DNA of 64,000 bases from DASUKM01 sp036278735. GTDB lineage: Bacteria; Acidobacteriota; Vicinamibacteria; Vicinamibacterales; 2-12-FULL-66-21. Of the stretch, positions 24,543 through 33,817 are shown piece after piece. Made by a program: the position numbers and the translations under genes. A model generated the notes under the pieces. It was given only the letters and a program-made list of their open reading frames with translations. It ran no database searches and had not been told where the DNA came from. The DNA lies in NCBI GenBank assembly GCA_036278735.1, contig DASUKM010000005.1, positions 22,604 to 86,603 on the forward strand, read 5' to 3'. The first letter of the stretch is position 1, and each line of letters opens with the position of its first letter.

Positions 24543-26324
24543 TCAACGATTCGTCGCGGCGCTTCGCCTCTGAAGATGCACGTAGGCGACGCGGAATCCG
24601 CGTGGATGGGGGGCCGTCGATCCCAGCATCAGCGCATTGCCGCGCCGCCGCCAGGCGCCGGCGGGCAGTTCCAGGCGGCACGTGCCGATCCGATCCGGCT
24701 GGGAATTCGGCTGGCATGGGGCCAGCAGCCGTCCATTGAACGTCACCTGGATGGGGTCGAGGGATTCGCCCGCGCGCACGGGCGCGGTCGAGGGATCGAC
24801 CCGCAGGGTCGCCTCGTAGATCGCCCGCTCGGGCAGCGGTACGGCAATCCATGCGCGGGCGCCGCTCGCGACGCGCGTGGCAAACCCTCCACCGTCGTCG
24901 ATGCGCCATTCCGATCCAAAGAACGGGCTGTCTCCGCGTCCCGCCACGATCGTCACGGCGCCGTCGCTGCGCAGCGCCTCCCGCGCCGCCAGAACGGGCA
25001 GCACGCGAACGATCACCGTCCAGCCGATTCCGCCGCAGACGAGGGCGGCGGCGGCGCCCACGAGCCACCGACGTCCCAGCCTCCAGGGCACCCCTCCCTT
25101 CCACAGCCGTTGCACGCCTTGCGCGGCGGCGACGGGCGGCAGGCACGCGGCGAGAAGGAAGAAGGGATACGCATGCTCCGTAAACCGCCAGTCCGCGCTC
25201 AACCGCCAGGTGGCCGCGAAGGGCGCGAGCGACGTCACCAGGACGAGCAGCAGCAGGAGTCCGTCCGTCGAGGCGGCAAACAGGCACAGCCCGCCGAGCG
25301 CAAGCCACTCGAGATATGCGCCGGAACCGCGCCACCAGCCCTCGAAGCCGTGCCATTTGTTCGTAAACGGATAGGTCGTGAGGCCGAGTGCCACGGTCTG
25401 GATCGTCCGGATTGGCTCGTGGCGCAGGTGGCCGAGCAGATAGCCGCGTGCGGTGGGGGCCGCAACCCCGCCTGCCCCTTCGGCCGCTTCGTAGACGGAG
25501 GCGTGCACGTTGATCGAGTACAGGGGATCGCCGAACACCAGCCAGCAGTCGACGAGAAACGGGCCGACCAGCACCAGCATCACCGCGCAGGCCACGGCGG
25601 TCCCCTTCCAGGCCGTCCGCGACCTGGCGTGCCACAGCGCCACGGCCAGCAGGCCCGGCACGATGAACGACAGTGCCGTAATCCGCACGAGACATCCCGC
25701 CCCCGCCGCCAGCCCGGCGATCGCGGCGGACCGCATGTCGGGCCGTCGCCGGAAGGCGATCAGGGCCAGCGCGATGAACACCACCGCGCACGTGAACGCA
25801 TCGTCGCGCCAGCCCCCCACGTTCCACGTCACTACCTCGTACTCGATGGCCAGCAGGACTGCGGCCCCCAGACCGACCGCATAGGAAAATGCCGCCCGGC
25901 CGAGCAGGAACGTGCCGAACACCGCGAGTACGCCAAACGCGGCCGAGGCAAAGCTGACGGCGACGTCCTGATCCGCAAAGATCCGCAAGGACACCTTCGT
26001 GGCGAACGGAAACAGCGGCTCGCGCCGGTGCGCCGCGAAGAAGTGGCGCATGCTCCTGGCATATTCGAGATACGTGTAGGGATCGCTGCGGTATCGCGTG
26101 GGAGGGCCGTCGCGATGGGGAAACGCCGGCGACGGGTTCCAGCGAAAGGACGTGGGCCGAAGGCGTCCGGGAACGTCGAGCGCCTGCTGGAGCGATCGAA
26201 CGATGGCCGGGCGCGTCACGGGCCCGTAGATTTCGGTGATGGCGTCGAGCCGAAGCACGGCCGCGTACGAGACAACCGCGGCAACGAGTGCCACGTCGAT
26301 CGTTCGGCGGAGGCGCGGCGACAC
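24543..26324 (-). CDS. GT-C-like multi-pass membrane protein (candidate glycosyltransferase)
   Basis: The 593 residues begin at GTG and contain about ten hydrophobic helices. An early acidic loop (RYRSDPYTYLEYARSM, about residues 78-93) resembles the first loop of GT-C polyprenyl-phosphate-sugar transferases, and NVGGWRDDAFT follows in the fifth segment. The last about 120 residues are a soluble beta-rich domain (RAIYEATLRVDPSTAPV). I infer lipid-linked sugar transfer at the periplasmic face; the acceptor is unknown. It lies 33 bp downstream of the TonB-family gene and may be cotranscribed. Confidence 0.65.
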   Translation of the reverse strand: MSPRLRRTIDVALVAAVVSYAAVLRLDAITEIYGPVTRPAIVRSLQQALDVPGRLRPTSFRWNPSPAFPHRDGPPTRYRSDPYTYLEYARSMRHFFAAHRREPLFPFATKVSLRIFADQDVAVSFASAAFGVLAVFGTFLLGRAAFSYAVGLGAAVLLAIEYEVVTWNVGGWRDDAFTCAVVFIALALIAFRRRPDMRSAAIAGLAAGAGCLVRITALSFIVPGLLAVALWHARSRTAWKGTAVACAVMLVLVGPFLVDCWLVFGDPLYSINVHASVYEAAEGAGGVAAPTARGYLLGHLRHEPIRTIQTVALGLTTYPFTNKWHGFEGWWRGSGAYLEWLALGGLCLFAASTDGLLLLLVLVTSLAPFAATWRLSADWRFTEHAYPFFLLAACLPPVAAAQGVQRLWKGGVPWRLGRRWLVGAAAALVCGGIGWTVIVRVLPVLAAREALRSDGAVTIVAGRGDSPFFGSEWRIDDGGGFATRVASGARAWIAVPLPERAIYEATLRVDPSTAPVRAGESLDPIQVTFNGRLLAPCQPNSQPDRIGTCRLELPAGAWRRRGNALMLGSTAPHPRGFRVAYVHLQRRSAATNR

Positions 26325-26357
26325 GCGATTGGTGTGCAGTGCTCGCGCCCGCCGGTT

Positions 26358-27272
26358 CTATCGGAGCGTGAACTGCAGTTCGACGCTGACGAGCGTGGCG
26401 ACGGGCTGTCCGTTGCGGAGGCCCGGGCGGAATCGCCACTGCTTGACGGCTTTGATCGCCTCCTGATCGAGGCCGAACGCTGAATCGAGCGACCGGGTGA
26501 TCTGCACGTTTCCGACCGAGCCGTCGGGCAGCACGACCGCCTGCATTTCGACGGTCCCCTGCAGCTTCGCTCGCATCGCGTCGCCCGTGTATTGCGGCTT
26601 CACTTCCTTGACGAGCACCGGCCACGTGACCCCGTTCCCGGGCTGATAGACGCCGCCACCGGTTCCGCCGCCGGAGCCCGGCCCGAGGCCATTGCCACTC
26701 CCCGGGCCCATGCCTGCACCGGTGCCGCCGCCGGCCCCCGTCATCGTGCCGTTGGCGAGCGAGGTCGTCGGGGGCAGCGACTCGACGACGCCCGGCAGTT
26801 GCTGGACGCCGGAGGCCATCTGCTGCACGGGGATGTCCATCTTCTGCTCGACCGGCGGGATGTCCTTCGGCTTGATCGGATTTTCGATCTTCCGTGGCTT
26901 GGCGACGGGAACGGTAATTTTGTCTGCGCCCTCGGCCTCTGCCTTGCGCGGCGGCTCCGGCGACTTGTTTCCGCCGCCCCCCCCGCCCCCGCCCGGCCCG
27001 GGTTGCTGCAGGAACACGAGCTCGTAATTGGGGATCGCGGTCGTCGCCTTCTCCACGATGCCCGGACGCGTCATGATGAACAGCAGCAGCGCGAACACCA
27101 CCACGTGGGCCGCCAGCGAGAAACCGGACGCGCGCAGACTCCGGCCCCACCGGCTCAACAGAGACGCCGGAGCGGGCGTATCGCCAGCGAGAAAATGCGC
27201 GTTGGGACTCGTGCCCTGCCGTTCAGGCATGCGGACGTTCAGCGGATCGGGGATCGAAGCTCTAGATGCCAT
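26358..27272 (-). CDS. TonB-family energy-transducer-like protein
   Basis: The sequence has one N-terminal membrane helix (SLAAHVVVFALLLFIMT), a Gly run and a Pro/Lys-rich periplasmic linker. A long GxG-rich stretch and a C-terminal TonB domain follow (KPQYTGDAMRAKLQGTVEMQ, then EAIKAVKQWRFRPGLRNGQPV). TonB proteins couple the proton motive force to outer-membrane receptors; no ExbB/D or receptor gene is adjacent, so it may work with distant partners. I chose the ATG at 27272 (MASRASIPD); an in-frame ATG at 27368 would add 32 residues without recognisable features. Confidence 0.8.
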   Translation of the reverse strand: MASRASIPDPLNVRMPERQGTSPNAHFLAGDTPAPASLLSRWGRSLRASGFSLAAHVVVFALLLFIMTRPGIVEKATTAIPNYELVFLQQPGPGGGGGGGGNKSPEPPRKAEAEGADKITVPVAKPRKIENPIKPKDIPPVEQKMDIPVQQMASGVQQLPGVVESLPPTTSLANGTMTGAGGGTGAGMGPGSGNGLGPGSGGGTGGGVYQPGNGVTWPVLVKEVKPQYTGDAMRAKLQGTVEMQAVVLPDGSVGNVQITRSLDSAFGLDQEAIKAVKQWRFRPGLRNGQPVATLVSVELQFTLR

Positions 27273-27400
27273 TGTGGCTGACCCGCTTCGGATCCGCAAC
27301 TGCTGCAATTCGGATGCCTCGGCCGCACCAGAAAGATCTCCCACCCGGGACGGCGCCAAACCGGGCATGCGTCATCTTGTTAGGACGCCGGCGACAGCCC

Positions 27401-27478
27401 CGTGGGTCAGCCCGTGGGTCAGCCCCGTGGGTCAGCCCTGTGGGTCAGCCCCGTGGGTCAGCCTTTGACGGGCTGACG
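27401..27478. repeat. Five-copy 13-bp repeat (GTGGGTCAGCCCC) with hairpin end
   Basis: GTGGGTCAG starts at 27402, 27414, 27427, 27440 and 27453. The last copy runs into GTCAGCC-TTTGAC-GGCTGAC, which can form a 7-bp stem. The same words occur at 41029-41111. The array lies between the TonB-family gene and the next minus-strand gene; no gene is seen in 27273-27490. Confidence 0.8.
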
Positions 27479-27490
27479 CGGCCGCTGCGC

Positions 27491-28003
27491 TCACTGCTGT
27501 CCGGCCCAGTTGACGACGTCGATTTGACGGGCGTGATTGTCGGCGAGGGCCGCCCGGACGGCCTCGAGCTGCGACGGCGTGACGTGCGCGCCGAGCAGGA
27601 TCGCGCCCCGGTCAACCTCGTCCTGCAGCGCCTCGGCGCGGTCTTCCGGCACGCCGGCGCGCGAGAGCCGCGAGGCGACCCCGCCAGCCACGTGCCCGGC
27701 CGCCTCGCCCAGGCCGGCGGCGAGCGGACCGGCCGCAACAATCGGTCCAATCCCGGGCATGACGATCGCAATGGCGGCCAGGACGTAGCCGCTCAGCTCG
27801 CCCAGCCGTCCGGCCCGCCGGGAGTCCTCCACTTCGGTCCCCGGGGTCGCATCCATCTGTCCGGCCAGCGCCCCCTCTTCATCATGATTGCGCGCCAGCA
27901 CCGAGATGCGATCGTGTGGAACGCCGATCGCATGGAGGGCTCGTGCCGCGGCGCCAGCCGCTGCCGCCGTATCGAACACGCCGAGCGCGAGGGGATGTGT
28001 CAT
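27491..28003 (-). CDS. YflT/general-stress-protein-like protein with glycine-rich hydrophobic core
   Basis: A 170-residue protein. The first about 45 residues (LALGVFDTAAAAGAAARALHAIGVPHDRISVL) resemble the ferredoxin-like start of YflT/general stress protein 17M relatives. A hydrophobic Gly/Ala-rich middle could insert in a membrane, and the C-terminal part is helical and ends in IDVVNWAGQQ. Family assignment is tentative and the function unknown. It is divergent from the flavoprotein gene 49 bp away. Confidence 0.6.
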   Translation of the reverse strand: MTHPLALGVFDTAAAAGAAARALHAIGVPHDRISVLARNHDEEGALAGQMDATPGTEVEDSRRAGRLGELSGYVLAAIAIVMPGIGPIVAAGPLAAGLGEAAGHVAGGVASRLSRAGVPEDRAEALQDEVDRGAILLGAHVTPSQLEAVRAALADNHARQIDVVNWAGQQ

Positions 28004-28035
28004 AAACCAGTGCCGATCTCCGTTGGGCCGGCAGG

Positions 28036-28041
28036 TATTCT
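28036..28041 (+). promoter_or_regulatory. -10 box (TATTCT) of the flavoprotein gene
   Basis: TATTCT lies 11 bp upstream of the ATG at 28053, predicting a leader of about 4 nt. No -35 is evident. Confidence 0.35.
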
Positions 28042-28052
28042 AGCAAAGGCGG

Positions 28053-29198
28053 ATGCGCAGCTTTGACGTCGTCATCGTGGGGGCGGGGCCGGCCGGCGCG
28101 ACCGCGGCGCGCGCCGCGGCGGAAGCGGGGGCCCGCGTGGCGCTCGTGGACGGGTCGCATCCGCGCGAGAAGCCGTGCGGCGGCGGGTTGACGCGGCGCG
28201 CGCTGCAGCTGACGCCGCCGGCGGTGCAATCGCAGACCGCCGTCGAGATCCGCGGCGCGCGGTTCGAAGTCGATGTGGACGCCGTGGCCGTTCCGCTGCA
28301 AGCCGGCGGCACACGCCTCCGCGTGATGTCGCGCCGCACCTTCGATCAGGCCCTGGTCGATGCCGCCGCACGCGCCGGGGCGACGCTCGTCGGCCAACGC
28401 GCCACGGCGGTGGCGCGCCACCGCGACGGTTGGACGGTGCACCTTCGCGACGGCGTCGTGACCGGATCGTGGCTGCTCGGCGCCGACGGCCCGTCAGGCA
28501 TCGTCCGGCGGCAGGTCTTCCGGCCGTTTGCGCGGCGCCAGCTCTCGATCGCGGCCGGTGCCTTCGTCGAAGGGGCCACCGCCCGCGAGGTGGCGATTGC
28601 GTTTCTGGACGAGCCGCGCGGATATCTGTGGTCGTTCCCGCGTCCCGATCACCTCGCGGTCGGCGCGTGCGCCGCGGCGGATGTGGCGACGCCCGCCGCG
28701 CTGCATGCGGTGACCGATCGCTGGCTCGACCAGCAGGCGGGAGCGCGCGGGTGCCGCCGGCGGCGATACGCGTGGCCAATCCCGTCGCTCGGCCCCGCGG
28801 ATTTCGACGGCGAGCAGCCGTCGGGGGATCGCTGGCTGCTGCTCGGGGATGCGGCAGGGCTCGTCGATCCGATTACCCGGGAAGGCATTTATTTCGCCAT
28901 CCGGAGCGGCCTCGAGGCGGCCGCGGCGCTGCGCGGACCCGATCCGGCGCGCCGCTACGCCGAGGCCATCCGCCACGGCATCCACAGCGAACTGCGGCGG
29001 GCGGCCCGGTTCGAACAGGCCGTGTTCCGGCCGCGCTTTACGCGACTGCTGCTCCGCGGGCTCGTCCGAAGCGAACGGATCCGCGAGGTCATGCGCGACC
29101 TGATTGCCGGCGAACAGAGCTATCGCGGCCTGCGCCGGCGCCTGCTGGCGACGTGCGAGATCGGCCTGATGTGGAGTCTGCTCCACTCGCGCGACTGA
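28053..29198 (+). CDS. Geranylgeranyl-reductase-family FAD-dependent oxidoreductase
   Basis: A 381-residue flavoprotein. The FAD dinucleotide fold DVVIVGAGPAGATAARAAAEAG is at residues 5-26, with EKPCGGGLT (the family's CGGG motif, about residue 42) and the second FAD motif LLGDAAGLVDPITREGIYFA. Members reduce isoprenoid chains of quinones, chlorophylls or archaeal-type lipids; substrate here is unknown. Menaquinone side-chain reduction is one possibility. It is followed by tatA 48 bp downstream, which has its own possible -10. Confidence 0.85.
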   Translation: MRSFDVVIVGAGPAGATAARAAAEAGARVALVDGSHPREKPCGGGLTRRALQLTPPAVQSQTAVEIRGARFEVDVDAVAVPLQAGGTRLRVMSRRTFDQALVDAAARAGATLVGQRATAVARHRDGWTVHLRDGVVTGSWLLGADGPSGIVRRQVFRPFARRQLSIAAGAFVEGATAREVAIAFLDEPRGYLWSFPRPDHLAVGACAAADVATPAALHAVTDRWLDQQAGARGCRRRRYAWPIPSLGPADFDGEQPSGDRWLLLGDAAGLVDPITREGIYFAIRSGLEAAAALRGPDPARRYAEAIRHGIHSELRRAARFEQAVFRPRFTRLLLRGLVRSERIREVMRDLIAGEQSYRGLRRRLLATCEIGLMWSLLHSRD

Positions 29199-29205
29199 GC
29201 CGGCG

Positions 29206-29214
29206 TGATAAGAT
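29206..29214 (+). promoter_or_regulatory. Extended -10 (TGATAAGAT) of tatA
   Basis: TG-A-TAAGAT is an extended -10 element 32 bp upstream of the tatA ATG, located right after the stop of the flavoprotein gene. GGAGGGG, a strong Shine-Dalgarno, follows before the start. Confidence 0.4.
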
Positions 29215-29246
29215 CAGCCGTCTCCCGCGACAACTGGAGGGGCGTT

Positions 29247-29408
29247 ATGCTCGGCCGGCTTGGACTGCCAGAACTCATCATCATCCTGTTCATCATCATC
29301 CTGGTCTTCGGGGCGAATCGCCTGCCCGAGATCGGACGCGGGATCGGCAAGGGCATCCGCAACTTCAAGGATGCGACGCGCGACGGATCCGACCATCCGC
29401 ATTCCTGA
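29247..29408 (+). CDS. tatA: Twin-arginine translocase subunit TatA/TatE
   Basis: TatA forms the size-variable channel that exports folded proteins. The 53-residue product has one helix (LPELIIILFIIILVFGANRLPEIG), the hinge and the amphipathic GRGIGKGIRNFK. The ATG at 29247 is chosen because GGAGGGG precedes it; an upstream in-frame start adds an unrelated leader. It is short but within the TatA/E range. TatB and TatC are not in the window. Confidence 0.93.
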   Translation: MLGRLGLPELIIILFIIILVFGANRLPEIGRGIGKGIRNFKDATRDGSDHPHS

Positions 29409-29438
29409 TCCGTCCAGCCATCGCCCCCTCCCAGGGGC

Positions 29439-31349
29439 CTAGAGCACGACGCGCGTGTCCCCGACCCGCCGCGTCACGCGCTCGCGGTCGAGCCATTCCA
29501 GCAGCGGGATCGCGTACTTGCGCGAGACCCCGAACCGGTCCTTGAAGGTGGCCACGTCCAGCCGGACCAGGCCGGCCCCTTTCAGCCGCACGATTTCCGC
29601 TTTCAACGATTGAAGCGCGTCCTGGTGGAAGCGGAGCGTGTCCACCTTGACGAGCGTCTTGCGGCGCAGCAGCAGCGTCACCATCCGTTCGGCCACCGCC
29701 GCCGGCACCCGCGCCGCCGTGGCGGCGGCGGGCACGTCGGGCGGCGCGAGACCGGCGTCCTGAAACACTTTGGCGATCGCCATCGCGGCGCGCGCTTCCT
29801 CGGGCGAGAGCGACACGGCATGGCCGCTGCGGGCGAGGCGCTCGCGGCCCGCAATCGTCCCCTCCCCGGCCAGGCGCAGCACGACGACATCGAACAGCCC
29901 TGGGAACGCACGGCCGAAGATCCGCTCTCGCGCTTCCTCGCGCGGCATCCCCTCCGACAGCGGCGACGATCGATGGTGCGCCTCGACAGCAGCGACGAGC
30001 TGTTGCTGCAGCGTCGTCACGACGCCGGCCGCGAACACCTGCCCGTCGGCCACGACGGTGCGCCCTGACCCGTTCAGCCGTTCGACCATCGCATCCGCCG
30101 TCCGCGGCGTCATGCCCAGACGGGCGGCGAACGCCGAGGCGGGCCACCCGCGCGCGCCGCGCTCCTCGATCATCGCCATCGCCGCCTCCTCGTCGCCGCC
30201 GTCGAGCCGCTGAAAGCGCCGAACGCCGGCGGCGGTGCGGATCGCGCCGCGCGGCGGCAGCGGATCGAGCACGCGTCCGCCGCCAATCGTCACCGTCGGG
30301 GAATAGGCGCGCAGGATGAAGCGATCGCCGCGCGTCAGGACCGCTGGCGCTTCGAGACGGATGCGTGCGAACGCGGCATGCCCGGGCTCCAGGACGGACG
30401 CGGGCCCCTCCGCCCTCGGCGGCCTTTCGGCCGCCAGCGCGACACGGCCCATTACTTCGCTCGTGCCGTGATGGAACCGTACGCGCGCGCCGTGCTTCAG
30501 CGGCCGGGCGTCCGGCAGCAGATCGATCGCGGCGTCGACGCGCCGCGTGGTCTCGAACGCGCCGGGGGCGGTCAGCGTATCGCCGCGGGCGACGTCGGCC
30601 ACCTCGATGCCGCCAAGATTCACGGCGACGCGCCGGCCGGCCGAAGCGCGGCTCTGCGCCGCGCCGTGCACCTGCAGCCCGCGCACCTTGACCGCGCGAC
30701 CGCCGGGGAGCAGCGTCAAGTCCTGATCGAGCGCGATCGCACCGGCCTGCAGCGTGCCGGTCACGACCGTTCCGAACCCGCGCATCGAAAACACGCGATC
30801 GATCGGCAGCCGCGGCGGGCCGTCGCTGGAGCGCGTGCGGGGTACGGCGGCGAGCTGCGCGATGGCGTCGCGGAGGGCGTCGAGTCCCTGACCCGTCTTC
30901 GCGGACACCGGCACGATCCCGGCCCCCTCGAGCGACGAGCCCGCGAGCAGCTCCCGGACTTCCAGATCCGCCAGCGCCAGCGTGTCGGCGTCGACCAGAT
31001 CCGCCTTCGTGAGCGCGACGACCCCGGCGGGCACCTGCAGCAGGCGGCAGATGGCGAAGTGTTCGCGCGTCTGCGGCATCACGGATTCGTCGGCCGCGAC
31101 GACGAGCAGGACGCCGTCGATGCCGCCAACCCCCGCGAGCATGTTCCGCACGAATCGTTCGTGGCCGGGGACGTCGACGAAGGCGACCTGCACGCCGCCG
31201 ATCACCGCGTGCGCGAACCCGAGATCGATCGTGATCCCGCGCGCCTTTTCCTCCTTCAGCCGGTCGGGGTCGGTGCCGGTCAGCGCCTGCACGAGCGTGC
31301 TCTTGCCGTGATCGATGTGTCCGGCGGTGCCGACGACAATCGACGTCAT
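29439..31349 (-). CDS. selB: Selenocysteine-specific translation elongation factor SelB
   Basis: SelB carries Sec-tRNA to in-frame UGA codons next to a SECIS hairpin. The EF-Tu-like part shows GTAGHIDHGKSTLVQALTG, DVPGHERFVRNML and ALTKADL. The C-terminal about 250 residues are winged-helix repeats, ending in LKGAGLVRLDVATFKDRFGVSRKYAIPLLEWLD. With 636 residues it is a complete SelB. The ATG overlaps the rnr stop (ATGA). Its presence implies selenoprotein synthesis, although selA, selD and tRNA-Sec were not seen here. Confidence 0.96.
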   Translation of the reverse strand: MTSIVVGTAGHIDHGKSTLVQALTGTDPDRLKEEKARGITIDLGFAHAVIGGVQVAFVDVPGHERFVRNMLAGVGGIDGVLLVVAADESVMPQTREHFAICRLLQVPAGVVALTKADLVDADTLALADLEVRELLAGSSLEGAGIVPVSAKTGQGLDALRDAIAQLAAVPRTRSSDGPPRLPIDRVFSMRGFGTVVTGTLQAGAIALDQDLTLLPGGRAVKVRGLQVHGAAQSRASAGRRVAVNLGGIEVADVARGDTLTAPGAFETTRRVDAAIDLLPDARPLKHGARVRFHHGTSEVMGRVALAAERPPRAEGPASVLEPGHAAFARIRLEAPAVLTRGDRFILRAYSPTVTIGGGRVLDPLPPRGAIRTAAGVRRFQRLDGGDEEAAMAMIEERGARGWPASAFAARLGMTPRTADAMVERLNGSGRTVVADGQVFAAGVVTTLQQQLVAAVEAHHRSSPLSEGMPREEARERIFGRAFPGLFDVVVLRLAGEGTIAGRERLARSGHAVSLSPEEARAAMAIAKVFQDAGLAPPDVPAAATAARVPAAVAERMVTLLLRRKTLVKVDTLRFHQDALQSLKAEIVRLKGAGLVRLDVATFKDRFGVSRKYAIPLLEWLDRERVTRRVGDTRVVL

Positions 31350-33631
31350 CGGCGCGGCTTCCTGGCCGCGCGTTCCCGCTTGCCGGGACGCGACTTCGGT
31401 CGGCGGGGCTTCGCGCCGCCGGCCGGCTTCGCGCGTCCCTGCGCCTGCGGCGCCCGGCTCTTGCGCGGGCCGCGGTTGCGCTCCGACACGCGGACGGCAT
31501 CGAGGATCTCCATGAGCCCGAGGTCCACCTGACGCCGCTCCATGTCCACCTTGATCACCTGCACCCGCACCCGGTCGCCGAGACGGTAGCTCTTGCCCGT
31601 GTTCTCGCCGTACAGCACGTGGGCGCGCTCCATGAACCGGTAATAGTCGTCGGCCATCGTCGAGACGTGGACCATCCCCTCGACGAAGTGCTCGACCAGT
31701 TCGACGAACAGGCCGAAGGCGGCGACCCCCGTGATGTAGCCCTCGAACTCGTCGCCGACCTTGTCGGCCATGAAGCGGACCTTCTTCCACTGCACCAGCT
31801 CGCGCTCGGCTTCGTCGGCGCGCCGCTCGCGCTCCGAGGTGTGTCGCGCGATTTCCGGGAGGTCCTCGGTGAGCTGCTCCCGGCGCTCCTCCGTCGTCTC
31901 GCCGTGCCGCGACTCGCGCAGCGTGCGGTGCACGACCAGGTCGGGGTACCGGCGAATGGGGGACGTGAAGTGGGTGTAGCTGGCCGCCGCGAGCCCGAAG
32001 TGTCCGAGGTTCGACGGGTCGTACCGGGCCTTCTGCATCGTGCGCAGCATCAGAAACGCGATCGGCTTTTCTTCCGGCTTGCCGTGAATCTTCTCGACCA
32101 GCCGCTGAAAGTGCCGCGGCCGGATCGCGTCGGCCGGCGCGCCCAGACTGAAGCCGAGCGTCGCGATGAACTGTTCGAACTCCTCCACCTTCAGCGGATC
32201 CGGCCGTTCGTGCACCCGGAACAGCGTCGGCACGCCGTGTTCGTCGAGATGCTGCGCCACCGTCTCGTTGGCGACGAGCATGAACTCCTCGATGATCCGG
32301 TGCGCGATGTTGCGGTTGGCCGCGACGATGTCCTCGACCATCCCCTCGTCGTCGAGCACGATCTCCGGTTCCTTCAGATCGAAGTCGATCGAGCCGCGGC
32401 GAATCCGCCGGCCGTGCAGGATGTCGAACAGCTCGCGCATCGTTTCGAACATCGGGACGAGATCGCGATAGCGGGCCGTCACCTCGGGGTTCCCCACCGT
32501 GAGTATCTCGTTGACGTCGGTGTACGTCATCCGCGCGTCGGAATGGATGACGCCGTCGTGCATGTCGTAGTGAACGACGTCCCCCTGCCGATCGATGTCC
32601 ATGACGCACGACTGCACGAGACGGTCGACCCGCGGATTCAGGCTGCAGAGGCCTGTCGCCAGCTCGGACGGGAACATGTGGACCGCCCGCTCCGGGAAAT
32701 AGACCGAGGTGCCGCGCTCGTACGCCTCGCCGTCGAGCGCGCCCCCTTCCGGCACGTAGTGCGCGACGTCGGCGATATGGACCCCGAGACGGTAGATGCC
32801 GTTCGGCAGCCGCTCGATCGTGATCGCGTCGTCGAAATCGCGCGCGTGCTCGCCGTCGATCGTCACGGTCGTCAGGGGCCGGAAATCGGTGCGCCCGCGA
32901 ATGTCCTGGGGCCGGACTTCGGTGCCCAGCCGCTGCGCCTCTGCGATCGCTTCCTCGCCGTGCACGTCGGGGATGTTGTATTTCCGGATGATGATCTGCG
33001 TGTCGACGCCGGGCTCGTCGATGTCGCCGAGCACCTCGACGACGCGCCCCATCGGACTGCGCGTTGGCGTCGGCCAGCGCGTGATCTCGGCCACCACCAT
33101 GTCGCCCGGCTCGGCGCCGAGACGGTCGGCGTCGAGGATGTGGACGTCCATGATGATCCGGCGATCGAACGGCACCAGAAAGCCGAGCCCCGACTCGTCG
33201 CGGTCGAACCGGCCGACAATGCTCGCCGACCCGCGCTCGAGGATCCGGACGATGCGCCCTTCGGCCCGCCCGTCCTGCGTCCGCTCGATCCGGGCGACGA
33301 CGCGATCGCCGTGCGTCGCCTGGTTCAGGTTGCTCCCGCCGATGAAGAGGTCGCCCGAGACGCCTTCGAGCGGCCGGTCGGGGATGACGAAGCCGAACCC
33401 GCGCGGGTGCGTCTGGACCCGCCCGACGACCAGATTCATGAGGTCCGGCAGGCCGAACCGGTTGCCGCGCGTCTGAATCAGGTGCCCGCTCTCGACGAGC
33501 CCGGCGAGCAGCCGCGACAGGGCGGGCCGCTGGTCGCGGGGAATCTGGAGCCGCTGCAGCAGCTCGCGCGGGGTCGAGGGATGGTGCACTTTGTCGCGGA
33601 AGGCCGCCAGGAGCTGGTCGCGCGTCAACAT
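31346..33631 (-). CDS. rnr: Ribonuclease R
   Basis: RNase R is a processive 3'-5' exoribonuclease able to degrade structured RNA. The 761 residues show an N-terminal winged helix, two cold-shock domains (VGRVQTHPRGFGFVIPD), the RNB catalytic domain (GEHARDFDDAIT with the metal-binding aspartates; SYTHFTSPIRRYPDL) and a C-terminal S1 domain. A Lys/Arg/Pro-rich tail follows. The ATG at 33631 (MLTRDQLLAAFRDKVHHP) is supported by the family; open frame upstream is not conserved. It forms an operon with selB. Confidence 0.96.
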   Translation of the reverse strand: MLTRDQLLAAFRDKVHHPSTPRELLQRLQIPRDQRPALSRLLAGLVESGHLIQTRGNRFGLPDLMNLVVGRVQTHPRGFGFVIPDRPLEGVSGDLFIGGSNLNQATHGDRVVARIERTQDGRAEGRIVRILERGSASIVGRFDRDESGLGFLVPFDRRIIMDVHILDADRLGAEPGDMVVAEITRWPTPTRSPMGRVVEVLGDIDEPGVDTQIIIRKYNIPDVHGEEAIAEAQRLGTEVRPQDIRGRTDFRPLTTVTIDGEHARDFDDAITIERLPNGIYRLGVHIADVAHYVPEGGALDGEAYERGTSVYFPERAVHMFPSELATGLCSLNPRVDRLVQSCVMDIDRQGDVVHYDMHDGVIHSDARMTYTDVNEILTVGNPEVTARYRDLVPMFETMRELFDILHGRRIRRGSIDFDLKEPEIVLDDEGMVEDIVAANRNIAHRIIEEFMLVANETVAQHLDEHGVPTLFRVHERPDPLKVEEFEQFIATLGFSLGAPADAIRPRHFQRLVEKIHGKPEEKPIAFLMLRTMQKARYDPSNLGHFGLAAASYTHFTSPIRRYPDLVVHRTLRESRHGETTEERREQLTEDLPEIARHTSERERRADEAERELVQWKKVRFMADKVGDEFEGYITGVAAFGLFVELVEHFVEGMVHVSTMADDYYRFMERAHVLYGENTGKSYRLGDRVRVQVIKVDMERRQVDLGLMEILDAVRVSERNRGPRKSRAPQAQGRAKPAGGAKPRRPKSRPGKRERAARKPRR

Positions 33632-33672
33632 GGGGATCCAGAGAATCACACTGGCGGGGAATGGGCAAGGAC

Positions 33673-33752
33673 GGAGGGTGGAGGACGGAGGGTGGAGGAC
33701 GGAGGGTGGAGGGCGGAGGGCGGAGGGTGGAGGGCGGGTCTTCAGACCGGCA
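33673..33752. repeat. Heptamer array (GGAGGGT/GGAGGAC, 9 units) with hairpin remnant
   Basis: Nine 7-bp units run without interruption from 33673 to 33735 in the divergent gap between rnr and the sigma-factor gene. CGGGTCTTCAGACCGG (33735-33750) follows, a copy of the dispersed hairpin seen at 935-954. The rest of the gap to 33817 holds no gene. Confidence 0.85.
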
Positions 33753-33817
33753 GACGCGGCCCAGGCCAGGCTCATGCCGACCCAACCGCCGGCCCCGTAA
33801 GGCCCTCTACTGCTGGT

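Noticed and set aside
22430..24739. A 769-codon plus-strand frame overlapping the M61 peptidase
   Set aside because: It is a shifted shadow of the peptidase frame, rich in Arg/Ala/Pro with no domain, typical of high-GC DNA.
29439..33785. A single 1448-codon minus-strand frame covering selB and continuing through rnr
   Set aside because: The upstream half is an out-of-frame shadow of rnr, whose own frame has full RNase R motifs. SelB starts at 31349.
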